Shown here: positions 8,984 to 18,040 of the stretch, in pieces
How the letters are laid out: the number at the start of each line of letters is the position of its first letter
Numbering within the stretch: position 1 is the stretch's first letter
NCBI GenBank assembly: GCA_902547755.1
Contig: CACCPA010000007.1
Span: 1-64,000, forward strand
Direction: 5' to 3'
DNA from: Halieaceae bacterium
Lineage (GTDB): Bacteria; Pseudomonadota; Gammaproteobacteria; Pseudomonadales; Halieaceae
DNA: 64,000 nucleotides
Notes under the pieces: generated by a model
The model's database searches: none
Seen by the model: only the letters and a program-made list of their open reading frames with translations
Told to the model about the DNA's origin: nothing
Made by a program: the position numbers and the translations under genes

Positions 8984-10033
8984 TTGAGCGTTTTCGAACC
9001 TGAGGAACATCCGCATAGGCGGTTCAATGCGTTAATCGGAGATTGGGTGCTCGTTTCCCCACACCGGACGCAGCGGCCCTGGCAGGGAAAGGAAGAGTCC
9101 CTATCAAGGCCCTCGCGCGCATCCTACGATGCTGGATGCTATCTGTGCCCCGGTAATGAGCGTGCAGGCGGTCAGACCAACCCTGACTACTCAGGCCCTT
9201 ATGTGTTTCAAAACGACTTTAGCCCGCTTCTCTCAGAGACGCCTGAGGGTCGCAATGAGGACCACGAGTTGTTGGTGGCAGAGAGCGAGACGGGCGTCTG
9301 CCGTGTTATCTGCTTTTCTCCACGCCACGACCTGACCCTGCCTGAGATGTCCGTTGCTGAAATTCACGCATTAGTCGATCTTTGGACCTCACAATACATC
9401 GAGCTCGGTGCGATGGAGGGCATTAATCACGTTCAGATTTTCGAGAACAAAGGCGAGATCATGGGTTGCAGCAACCCGCATCCTCATGGGCAGATCTGGG
9501 CTCAGAAAACAGTGCCCGACGAGCCCGCGAAAGAGTCGTTAAGGATGCGCGCACATTGGGAAAAAACGGGCCGAACTCTGTTGGGTGATTATCTTGCAGT
9601 GGAGCTCGAGCGTGAAACCCGCCTAGTCTGTGCTAACCACAGTTTCGTCGTAGTAGTTCCTTTTTGGGCAACATGGCCATTTGAGACCCTAATTCTCGCG
9701 AGACGTCATGTGCGTCATCTGGGCGATATGACGCCAGCGGAACGCCACGATCTTGCCGATATTATCAAGGAGCTGACCACACGCTACGACAACCTGTTCG
9801 AGTGTAGCTTTCCCTATTCGGCTGGCATGCATCAGTCGTCAACCGACGGTGCTGAGCACGCAGAGTGGGATTGGCACATGCACTTTTATCCTCCTTTACT
9901 GCGCTCTGCTGAGGTTAAGAAGTTCATGGTGGGCTACGAAATGCTCGCGACACCTCAACGAGATATCACACCCGAGGCAGGTGCTACTCGCTTGCGAGCT
10001 TTGTCAGCGACGCATTACGCCGAACGCGACTAA
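8984..10033 (+). CDS. galT: Galactose-1-phosphate uridylyltransferase
   Basis: Leloir-pathway enzyme exchanging UMP between UDP-glucose and galactose-1-phosphate. I place the start at the TTG at 8984: it has GGGAG upstream and gives 349 residues, against 348 in E. coli. With this start the zinc ligands fall at C52, C55 and H115, the same numbers as in E. coli GalT, and the active-site HPH motif ([10 protein letters not shown]) at 166-168. The longer frame from 8909 overlaps the previous gene. galK lies 1.2 kb downstream beyond a broken gene on the opposite strand. Confidence 0.95.
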   Translation: MSVFEPEEHPHRRFNALIGDWVLVSPHRTQRPWQGKEESLSRPSRASYDAGCYLCPGNERAGGQTNPDYSGPYVFQNDFSPLLSETPEGRNEDHELLVAESETGVCRVICFSPRHDLTLPEMSVAEIHALVDLWTSQYIELGAMEGINHVQIFENKGEIMGCSNPHPHGQIWAQKTVPDEPAKESLRMRAHWEKTGRTLLGDYLAVELERETRLVCANHSFVVVVPFWATWPFETLILARRHVRHLGDMTPAERHDLADIIKELTTRYDNLFECSFPYSAGMHQSSTDGAEHAEWDWHMHFYPPLLRSAEVKKFMVGYEMLATPQRDITPEAGATRLRALSATHYAERD

Positions 10034-10095
10034 CATCCTCCCACCCAAGCCCGATTTAATACCTGATGGGCAGGCGAAAAGCGTCAGCATTCTCT

Positions 10096-11157
10096 TTATC
10101 GAGGGGTAACCACACGAGCTTGCCCTGGCTCCAACGCCCAGAATCGTTTTGCGTCGATTTGATTGGCTTGTAAGGCAGCGTCTAGGTCGGTCACAGGCTG
10201 ACCGACTGGCTCCCAAGTGAGCTGAAACACACCAAAATGCATACCGAGGCTCTGCTCGCTGTTGAGGTCGATATGGGCCTTAACGGCTTCTGCAGGGTTC
10301 AAGTGGATATCTTTCATAAACCAGCGAGGCTCGTACGCGCCGATCGGTAGAATGCTAAGCGCGAAGGAGCCAAAACGTTCCCCTTGCTCCTTGAAGTGTG
10401 GTGAATAGCCCGTGTCCCCGGCAAAATGGATATTCCCCTGGCTTGTCTAAATGACAAAGGACCCCCACAAGGTTCGCATTTGATCAAAGACGCCTCGCGC
10501 TGAGCGGTGCTGGCACTCAACAAAATGCACGGTGGCATTCTCGACGGATGTATTGTTATTCCAGTCGAGTTCGATTACTTGGCCATAGCCGAGTGAGCGG
10601 AGTAATGCCGCATTGCCAAGGCCTGACACGATGACGGGCTGTTTGTTTTGTTGCTGCCGTATCTGTCTCAGTGTCGCTGTATCGAGATGGTCGTAGTGGT
10701 TGTGGCTAATTAGTACGAGATCGATTTCAGGTAGATCGCTTATCTCAATGCCGGGCGCGCGAATCCGCTTCGGGCCGGCGAAGGTGACGGGGCTTGCTCT
10801 CTCAGACCAGATCGGATCGGTTAGAATGTTCATTCCATCCACTTGAATAAGGATGGTCGCGTGATTGATGTAAGTGGCACGAATGCCGTCCTCCACGCGG
10901 TCTGGAATTGCAGACGGCACAGGATTGGGTAGCGACTCTGGCCACGCTGATTCACTCCAGAGGCTTTGCCACAAAAACTGACTGATATCGCTCAGCCCTT
11001 TATCTGACCCATCGCGGTTATAAAAACGACTTCCGTCCGAGTGATCGCTGATCGGATAAGGTCTTTCGGTAAGTAGACTGCAAGCGGATAGTAGAGACGC
11101 AGTGAGCACGACCAATGAGGCACGGCTGATTCGTTTTCGGTACATCGTCATTTTCAT
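10096..11157 (-). pseudogene. Metallo-beta-lactamase-fold lipoprotein (NAPE-PLD/UlaG-like), interrupted by in-frame TAG
   Basis: The start at 11157 gives a lipoprotein signal with lipobox LLSAC. The MBL fold follows with HNHYDHLD (HxHxDH metal motif) and a further histidine in ECQHRSARG. At codon 237 (10447-10449) is a TAG, right after RTLWGSFVI. The same frame continues without any other stop and encodes GNIHFAGDTGY (the Asp metal ligand) and the final KDIHLNPAEAVKAHIDL region, ending at 10096. Both halves are thus one gene of about 353 codons with one amber codon, probably from CAG. The N-terminal product alone would lack two metal ligands. It sits antisense between galT and galK and overlaps neither when started at 11157. 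Confidence 0.8.
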
Positions 11158-11248
11158 GGCCAATTTACGTCGGCTTCCAAAGAGGCGATCATTTAGGTTG
11201 AGTTGCTCTAAGTGCACCTCTACATGCTGGCAAGAGTGATACCACATC

Positions 11249-12409
11249 ATGTTTGAGCACATCCGATCACAATTTGCGGCAACGTTTGGCGACGACAATG
11301 ACCTTCAGATCGTGATGGCTCCCGGTCGTGTAAACCTAATCGGGGAATACACTGACTTTAACGATGGTTTTGTCTTTCCAATGACTGTCGATCGCGGTGT
11401 TTACGTGGGTATTAGAGCGCGTGACGGCCAGCGGGTGAGGGTGAAGTCGAGTCGGTTTGTTGAGCTCATTGACTATCCGCTGGATGACTTTGAAAAACCG
11501 CAGCCTGGCCATTGGTCCTGCTACGTTCTTGGTGTTGTAGAAGAATTGCGGTTAATGGGATTGGTCTCGGGCGGGTTCGATGCTGTTATCGACGGCAATT
11601 TAACTTTGGGTGCTGGCCTTAGTTCATCCGCGGCACTCGAGACAGCGACAGCCTTGGCGCTTCAGTCCCTCTTTGATTTCGAGATGAGCCGTGTTGATGT
11701 TGCGACTTTGTGTCAGCGAGTTGAGCATCGCTACGCCAACGTGATGTGCGGCATCATGGACCAGTTCGCAAGTGGTCTTGGCCGCTCAAATCATGCGCTA
11801 TTGCTCGATTGTCGAACCCTGTCACACGTGAACATTCCGACCAATCTGGATAAGTACCGGATTGTGATTATCTCGAGCGAGGTCAAACGTGAGCTCACGT
11901 CCTCCGCCTACAATGAGCGGCGCGGTCAGTGCGAGGAGGGCGTCGCGTCACTCAGGCAGTTCGATCCTTCGATAGCGTCCCTGCGAGACGTGACGCCTGA
12001 CTTATTCGATGCTTACGGTGACCAGTTGTCTAAGATAGTTTTTCAGCGCTGTCGTCATGTCATCACCGAAAACGCGCGCGTGCTCGACGCATCCGCAGCA
12101 CTTGCAGCAGATGAGCTCGCGCAATTTGGGCGATTGATGACAGCGTCGCATAAGTCGTTGCGAGACGACTTTGAAGTCAGTTGTGATGAGCTCGATTGTC
12201 TGGTTGACATTGCATATGGTACCGAGGGTGTTCTGGGGTCACGAATGACCGGTGCGGGGTTTGGTGGCTGCACCGTGACACTGATTCACATGGATGCCAT
12301 AGAGACATTGAGGGCGAATTTGCTTCCCTACACTGATCGCTTTGGCCTCAATCCAGAGATGTTTGTTCTCCAGGGTAATCTTGAGGCGGGTCCGGTCAGC
12401 GGTTCGTGA
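11249..12409 (+). CDS. galK: Galactokinase
   Basis: GHMP-family kinase phosphorylating galactose at C1 with ATP, the first committed Leloir step. The 386-residue length is typical. The galactokinase signature GRVNLIGEYTDFNDGFVFP is at residues 27-45, the ATP-binding GAGLSSSAALE near 117-127, and the C-terminal GSRMTGAGFGGCTV near 330-343. No strong ribosome binding site is visible before the ATG at 11249. Its partner galT is upstream; lacZ, a second GH2 enzyme and a sugar:cation symporter lie near 57-63 kb. Confidence 0.96.
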   Translation: MFEHIRSQFAATFGDDNDLQIVMAPGRVNLIGEYTDFNDGFVFPMTVDRGVYVGIRARDGQRVRVKSSRFVELIDYPLDDFEKPQPGHWSCYVLGVVEELRLMGLVSGGFDAVIDGNLTLGAGLSSSAALETATALALQSLFDFEMSRVDVATLCQRVEHRYANVMCGIMDQFASGLGRSNHALLLDCRTLSHVNIPTNLDKYRIVIISSEVKRELTSSAYNERRGQCEEGVASLRQFDPSIASLRDVTPDLFDAYGDQLSKIVFQRCRHVITENARVLDASAALAADELAQFGRLMTASHKSLRDDFEVSCDELDCLVDIAYGTEGVLGSRMTGAGFGGCTVTLIHMDAIETLRANLLPYTDRFGLNPEMFVLQGNLEAGPVSGS

Positions 12410-12516
12410 CTGACACCGCAAAAAAACCACCTTTAAATCGGTCGTATTTAGCCTAAACTGATAGCCAAGCAATGCTACGTAGTGCGGTAGTCCCTCACTG
12501 AGCGAGCGATACAATA

Positions 12517-15500
12517 ATGAAAACAGCAACTCGTGCGTTATTACTGTCGGTTATTTTCTCTGCTTTTTTCACTGCGTGTGGTGGCGGAGGCGGTTCTCCG
12601 TCTGCACCGCCTGCGCCAGTGGTCACTCCACCACCGCCCAGCTCCGGTGAGGGCTCATCCGGTGGCGAGGAGCCTCCTGAGCGTGGACCACTCGAGACAG
12701 ATCTCGAGCTCAACCAGCGACTGATTGCGGCGGCGTCGACTGACACGAGCCAGCCGGGCTTTCAGCTCTTCATGAGTCCTCACGTTAACCCCATTTTGGC
12801 ATTGGGGTCTTATGTCTACGTAACCAACACACCAAACGGTACGGTCGATGTTCTCAATGCGGACACTCGAGTGGTGGTTCAGCAGATTGACGTTGGCTTG
12901 GAGCCGATGAGCTTGGCGGCGAAGCCAGACCGCAGCGAGTTGTGGGTCAGCAACCACGTTTCGGACAGCGTGAATGTCATCGATACCGCACCCGATTCAC
13001 CCTTGTTACACACGGTCATCGCGGTCATTGATCACCTAGATTTGCCCGCGGGCGAAGAGGTGTTTGACGAGCCAGCAGGTATTGCCTTTACGAGTAATGA
13101 GAAAGCCTATGTGGCGCTGTCTCAAACCAACCAAATAGCGGTCATCGATGCGACGACGTACGAGGTCACCAAGCTCCTTCATGTACCCGCTCAGGATCCC
13201 AGAGCCATCGCAGTGGTGGGCGACAAATTACTCGTCTTACCCTTTGAGTCGAATAATCAGACTCAGCTCTCAGGGTGCACCGCCGATGGCATTGACGGTG
13301 ACGTCTGCACCTTCGATGCTATCGAGCATGTGTTTAATAACAACAACGTGTTGTCGCTCAACTATACGGCAGACATTGTTCGTAACACGGATCTTCCAGA
13401 TCGCGATCTCATCGTCTACAGCACGGAGAACGAGCAGCGCCTTCAATCGGTGAATCACTTGGGGACGCTGCTCTATGGCCTGTCTGTTGACGCGTCCGGT
13501 GTTGCATACATTGCTCAAACGGATGCGAGGAATATGGCTAATGGTCGTGCAGGCTCACAGCAGCACGGCCTAGCTGAACTCGAGAATCGACCGTTTTTCA
13601 ACCAAATTACCCGAGTCGATTGTTCGGGGCCTCAGGGTTGTTTACCACAGACACGACGTTATGAATTAGAGCCCCGACCGCCCACTCATCCAGCGGCTGG
13701 CAGAGCGCTCGCGACGCCTTACGACGTTGTGGTTCTGCCTGAGGGAGACGCACTGCTTGGTGTTGCCGCTGCCTCTGACACCGTTTTTCGGATGGATACC
13801 GCCTCCGGTGATATTCAGAGTCGAGTGACGGTGGGCGCGACACCGCGCGGCATCACGCTGAGAGGCAGCGATGAGGCGTGGATTTACAACGCGAGCGACT
13901 CCTCTGTGAGCGTTGTGTCACTGAGTAATGGATCGCTCGACCTACAGGCAACCATTGTTCTCGAGGATCCGACCCCAAGCGAGATTGCAGCAGGTAGACA
14001 TTTGTTTGAATCGGCGAAGGCGTCGAGTACCGGCACATTCTCGTGTGCCAGTTGTCATATTGATGGCAATACCGATCAGCTGCTATGGGTATTAGATACA
14101 CCCATTTGCGATGTACCCGGTTGCACGCAAATCCAGCCGAGACTGACGATGCCCATGCGAGGGTTGAGAGACACCGCACCCTACCACTGGGACGGTGTCA
14201 TGGGTGACCCTCATGGCGGCAATAACACCGCTAACATCAACGGCTCTATTGAGCCTGATTGCGAGAGCGGCGTGGCGCTTGATTGCTCTCTCGTCCTCGT
14301 GGACCGCACGCTAGGATCGACCATGTGCGGCGTCGGCGAGTGTGAGGACGGACCCTCGGGGCGAGCCGGCAAACTGACTGACGAAGAGCGTCAATCACTT
14401 GCCTTGTTCAACTTGTCGGTCGCATTCCCTCCACCACCAGAGCGTCCAGAGACCAACCTTTTAACCCCGTCGGCTTTCCAAGGGATGCTCCAGTTCCACA
14501 TGGAAAAGGACTGCGGTAATTGTCATCGTATGCCGTTTTTGGTGAGCACCAACACACCGAGAACGGGTATGGATGCACCCACCTGGCGCGGCGCCTATGA
14601 CCGATGGATGATCCTACCCCAAGCCCGCCTAAACATTTCGGATCTTTTGCGGATCCTCAGAATCCCTGACCACTTTCCCGAACAAGAAATATGGCGGGTA
14701 GCCGGTTCGAGCGAGCAGATTTGGCGCATGGCATTGGAGGGCAGCACGGGTCATACAGGTTCGCTGGGCTCACAAATCGGTATGGCACCGGGAACAGCGT
14801 TATCAGCTTCGGAGCTTGAGAAACTAGCTATCCTATTGTCAGCGGCTAATGCGGGAACGATTGCGTTGCGAGCATCACTTTTAAAGCCAGAGACAGGGGA
14901 AACGCAGCAACTGCGCTACGAGAATGGATTGTTCACGGGCATTGAATCGGGAGAGACGTTCAGTGACCAGCAGCTGGTAGAACTGACTGAGATGGGTGAG
15001 CTGCAGGCGTTGATTACCGCGCACCCACCTGCGAACGTCACAGCGCTGCATCCGCAACCCGGGATTTGGCCTGAGTCGCCGATTGCGCAACAGGCTGCCA
15101 CGCTCAACGTTGCTGAATTGGATGATGCGAATCGCTTAGAGATGCGAGGGCGTCACATCTATCCGGGCGCTAAGATCTTTGTGGAAGGCGAATTGGTTGG
15201 CGGCTCGGTTAACTGTATCAGTGGTGAGCTACCTAATTGCGTGGATGAGCAAATTGAGGTCGTACTATCAGAGGCGCCCGATCGCGGTGGTTTTTTTCAG
15301 CTCCAGCTACAAAATCCGCTAGGTAAGTTCACAAACGACTCCTTCTATTTCTCAGAGCAGGTCGAACCCTCGCTACGCGAGGGCTCTATTTTAGCGAGCC
15401 GCGGTGATCTCGTTGACTGCGGTTTGCCCTCGAGTAGTTGGGAGTTCACCAAGTTCAATAATGGTACGGCTCGTTGCGAGCGGTCCAATAGAACGATCAT

Positions 15501-15843
15501 CGCCGACATTGATACGGCTAGCCAGCAAGAGCCCTGGCGTGTGCAAGTGTTCCATAGAGTGCCCATCTACAAGGACCGAACCTATACGGCCTGTTTCTCG
15601 GCACGGAGCTCCTTGGATAAGCGGATTTACACCTACCTCGACCGTGGCGCTGACGTCTATCAGCTATTGGGCGCGACCCAGAAGTTCGCTTCTAACGTCA
15701 CCACTGATTGGCAAACGTTTTCGCAAACGTGGACAGTGGATAGGACCGATATCACCAGTCGAATCGCCTTCGATCTCGCCGAGACGCCGGGTACCGTGGA
15801 GCTTGCGGATATAACGCTGGTGGAGGGCGTGTCCTGTCTTTGA
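12517..15843 (+). CDS. Giant lipoprotein: beta-propeller, two c-type heme sites, C-terminal jelly-roll
   Basis: A 1108-residue lipoprotein with lipobox FFTAC (Cys21) followed by five glycines and a Pro/Ser/Gly linker. Residues about 80-480 form YVTN/YncE-type propeller repeats (SYVYVTNTPNGTVDVLN, ELWVSNHVSDSVNVID). Two heme c motifs follow, C510-x2-C513-H514 (CASCH) and C666-x2-C669-H670 (CGNCH), in a region like di-heme oxidases, including an RGLRDTAPYHWDG segment. The last 150 residues contain a beta-rich region like CBM4/9-type carbohydrate-binding modules (SSWEF, EPWRVQVFH, YTACFSARSS). It should be anchored in the outer membrane or periplasm and needs cytochrome c maturation. The substrate is unknown. 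The next gene is another large CGGGGG lipoprotein with a copper site. Confidence 0.8.
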   Translation: MKTATRALLLSVIFSAFFTACGGGGGSPSAPPAPVVTPPPPSSGEGSSGGEEPPERGPLETDLELNQRLIAAASTDTSQPGFQLFMSPHVNPILALGSYVYVTNTPNGTVDVLNADTRVVVQQIDVGLEPMSLAAKPDRSELWVSNHVSDSVNVIDTAPDSPLLHTVIAVIDHLDLPAGEEVFDEPAGIAFTSNEKAYVALSQTNQIAVIDATTYEVTKLLHVPAQDPRAIAVVGDKLLVLPFESNNQTQLSGCTADGIDGDVCTFDAIEHVFNNNNVLSLNYTADIVRNTDLPDRDLIVYSTENEQRLQSVNHLGTLLYGLSVDASGVAYIAQTDARNMANGRAGSQQHGLAELENRPFFNQITRVDCSGPQGCLPQTRRYELEPRPPTHPAAGRALATPYDVVVLPEGDALLGVAAASDTVFRMDTASGDIQSRVTVGATPRGITLRGSDEAWIYNASDSSVSVVSLSNGSLDLQATIVLEDPTPSEIAAGRHLFESAKASSTGTFSCASCHIDGNTDQLLWVLDTPICDVPGCTQIQPRLTMPMRGLRDTAPYHWDGVMGDPHGGNNTANINGSIEPDCESGVALDCSLVLVDRTLGSTMCGVGECEDGPSGRAGKLTDEERQSLALFNLSVAFPPPPERPETNLLTPSAFQGMLQFHMEKDCGNCHRMPFLVSTNTPRTGMDAPTWRGAYDRWMILPQARLNISDLLRILRIPDHFPEQEIWRVAGSSEQIWRMALEGSTGHTGSLGSQIGMAPGTALSASELEKLAILLSAANAGTIALRASLLKPETGETQQLRYENGLFTGIESGETFSDQQLVELTEMGELQALITAHPPANVTALHPQPGIWPESPIAQQAATLNVAELDDANRLEMRGRHIYPGAKIFVEGELVGGSVNCISGELPNCVDEQIEVVLSEAPDRGGFFQLQLQNPLGKFTNDSFYFSEQVEPSLREGSILASRGDLVDCGLPSSSWEFTKFNNGTARCERSNRTIIADIDTASQQEPWRVQVFHRVPIYKDRTYTACFSARSSLDKRIYTYLDRGADVYQLLGATQKFASNVTTDWQTFSQTWTVDRTDITSRIAFDLAETPGTVELADITLVEGVSCL

Positions 15844-15962
15844 AGGCCGGTTTACAGTGTCAGCTACGCGTTCTCCTTGGGTTTATTTAGCACCATGCCG
15901 TCACGTCCAAGGCCAAAAACATGCCTTGCTCACAACCGCAATCGAACTTCGCGCAATCAAAG

Positions 15963-15974
15963 AGAAGCGCTTCT
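15963..15974. promoter_or_regulatory. Perfect 12-bp palindrome AGAAGCGCTTCT
   Basis: A perfect palindrome with a central CG lies in the 271-nt gap between the two large lipoprotein genes, about 140 nt before the second. Such GAAGCGCTTC cores are common in LacI-type operators. No local LacI gene is present. Confidence 0.35.
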
Positions 15975-16063
15975 AACGGCTTTCCAACTTGGACAGATGT
16001 CTAGTTTTTGCATAGACAGAGCTTAAACAAAACGAGGATCTTTTTAGTCTGAAAGATAGCCCT

Positions 16064-16106
16064 TCCGTAGCAAAGGTAAGTGAAAGCGGATGAACCGCGC
16101 TACGGA
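16064..16106 (+). promoter_or_regulatory. 5' UTR fold that would cover the ribosome binding site
   Basis: TCCGTAGC at 16064-16071 can pair with GCTACGGA at 16099-16106; the second arm contains most of the GGAG Shine-Dalgarno for the ATG at 16115. Inside, GCGG-ATGAA-CCGC (16086-16098) forms a second hairpin that stacks directly on the first stem. A possible 11-codon leader frame begins with GTG at 16080 and ends TAA at 16113-16115, overlapping the ATG as TAATG. This suggests control at translation, by coupling, temperature or a ligand. Confidence 0.45.
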
Positions 16107-16114
16107 GTTAGGTA

Positions 16115-18013
16115 ATGCAGTCAGTAACGTTGGGCTTGATGGCCCGTTTGGTGGCACTTTGCCTGGTGTTGTCCGTCTTGGCGTCGTGTGGCGGTGGCGG
16201 AGGCAGTTCTGATTCTAGTGGCTACTCGTCGGGCAGTGGTGGTTCATACGGCACTGCCAACAATGCACCGAGGTGGTCTGCCGACTCTGAAGCGGTCGAG
16301 GTGGCTGAAAATTCGACGGAGGTTAGCCTGACCGCAACCGCTTCTGATGCTGATGGGGACACACTGTCGTACAGTATCAGTGGGGATGACGCTGGACGCT
16401 TCTCGGTTGCCTCATCAGGCGCACTCAGTTTTATCACTTCCCCCGATTTTGAGTCGCCGCAGGACGCAGATACGAATAATGTTTACGAGCTGTCCGTTGA
16501 TGCATCTGACGGTTCTGCGACCGCCTCACTATCAGTCACTATTACCGTTACCGATGTTGATGAGGGCTCTGGCGCCTCTGGCGGTCCGGTAACAGGCATT
16601 GTGGTTGCGGGCTCCTACCTCAGTGAGGCACTGGTATTTCAGGATGTGAATGAGGACGGAGTACAGGACGAGGACGAAGCAGGAGTAACAACGGATGCGC
16701 AGGGCGCCTTCTCATTTGACGTAGACGATTATGCCGCAGGTAAGATTATTTCGGTTGGTGGTGTTGAGCCGCAATCTGGTACAGCCTTTGGCGCTAGCTT
16801 TAGATTGAGCGGTGGTATTGCATCGGAAGAAGCGCTTGTCATCTCACCGTTAGGGTCCCTGCTAGAAGCTGCACGAGCCAGTAGTGAGGAGCGTGTCGTT
16901 CAAATTTTGCAGTCCCTGCAGGTCAGTGAATCAGCCGCGATTAGAGATCCCCTTGAGGCAATAATTGCCGCGGAGGAAGGTTCGGTCGCATTAGCACTTA
17001 ACCACGCGCAGCTCTCGATTATCACGGCCTCGCTGTCTGCAATAACGGGGCTGTCGACACTTGAGATCGAGTCTGCGGTTGTGGAGCGAGCGGCTGCAAC
17101 AGATACCCTACTACGATTTTCAAGCGTGCAGTTACTCGCGGACGTTGCTGCTGACATCAATGACGCTTCCTTAAATGCGTTTATCACGGATGTTACCGGC
17201 TCACTTGGACGTTTCTTGCAGCAGATCGTTGCGGACGATACATCGACGCTGGCCCAGTTCACAGATGTTGGTTTGCGTGTGGTGGTGGGTGATAGCGTTG
17301 CAATTGCATCAGGTGACACTGCGTTAGCGGAAACCTACAGAGGAGCGATCCTTGGGCGGTTAGAAGATAATTCTGCTCTAACCAACCTGACATCTCAGTT
17401 ACCCGACTTTAACGAGTTTAGTTACCGCATCGACGAGGGTGCTGCCGGAGGCTTTCAGTTCACGATCGATGGTGCTGATGCGACAGCCAGTGACATCATT
17501 GTTTATGCGCGAGTTGGCGATACGATCCGCTTTGACAATGTTGTGTCATTGACGTCACACCCCTTCAGGCTGGGAAGCAGTCCCGAGTCATCGCCCCTGT
17601 CTGAGGCGGAAGGTGTTGTCATAGAAAACAATAATCACGTGGCTCTGATCGTTAACGAGAATACACCGGTTACCATCTACCCGTATTGTCAGGTCCATAG
17701 CAACATGTTCGATAGGGGCCGAATCGAGATTGTCCCATCATTCGAGGGGTTACAGTTCCCTGGCTTCGGCGCTTCACCGCTTCAGGTTCGAGGTGTTGTC
17801 ACCACAGGCAAGTACGACGGGGCGGCCGGATACACTTACGATGTGTACCTGTCTCAGGAGTCTGCGGAAGCGGCTTCAGATTCAAACGTACACCAACACC
17901 GCATGCAGGACATGCCCGAAGTGCCTATTTTCATGCCTGATGGGCAGGGGTACCACGGTGCAGTTGAGTCATATGGCCGCACAGAATTCAAGCCGATAAG
18001 CGTTCAAGATTGA
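16115..18013 (+). CDS. Lipoprotein with cadherin-like domain and amicyanin-like copper site
   Basis: A 632-residue lipoprotein with lipobox VLASC (Cys25) then five glycines and a Ser/Gly linker. Residues about 50-150 are a cadherin-like repeat (VEVAENS, DADGDTLSYSI, VTITVTDVDE). An acidic DVNEDGVQDEDEAG segment near 180-193 looks like a calcium loop. A helical, low-recognition region follows to about 440. Residues about 445-545 resemble a small blue-copper domain with H482 (LTSHPFRLG) and C525-x2-H528-x2-M531 (YCQVHSNM), the amicyanin spacing. The last 70 residues are rich in His and Met. It is surface or periplasmic and may exchange electrons with the neighbouring heme lipoprotein; that pairing is inference. 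Confidence 0.75.
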   Translation: MQSVTLGLMARLVALCLVLSVLASCGGGGGSSDSSGYSSGSGGSYGTANNAPRWSADSEAVEVAENSTEVSLTATASDADGDTLSYSISGDDAGRFSVASSGALSFITSPDFESPQDADTNNVYELSVDASDGSATASLSVTITVTDVDEGSGASGGPVTGIVVAGSYLSEALVFQDVNEDGVQDEDEAGVTTDAQGAFSFDVDDYAAGKIISVGGVEPQSGTAFGASFRLSGGIASEEALVISPLGSLLEAARASSEERVVQILQSLQVSESAAIRDPLEAIIAAEEGSVALALNHAQLSIITASLSAITGLSTLEIESAVVERAAATDTLLRFSSVQLLADVAADINDASLNAFITDVTGSLGRFLQQIVADDTSTLAQFTDVGLRVVVGDSVAIASGDTALAETYRGAILGRLEDNSALTNLTSQLPDFNEFSYRIDEGAAGGFQFTIDGADATASDIIVYARVGDTIRFDNVVSLTSHPFRLGSSPESSPLSEAEGVVIENNNHVALIVNENTPVTIYPYCQVHSNMFDRGRIEIVPSFEGLQFPGFGASPLQVRGVVTTGKYDGAAGYTYDVYLSQESAEAASDSNVHQHRMQDMPEVPIFMPDGQGYHGAVESYGRTEFKPISVQD

Positions 18014-18040
18014 CGTATTGCGCCGCTGTAACTGAGGAGG

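Noticed and set aside
10447-10449. TAG as pyrrolysine in the MBL-fold gene
   Set aside because: Pyrrolysine is known mainly in methylamine methyltransferases. Nothing here suggests it, and a CAG to TAG change explains the codon.
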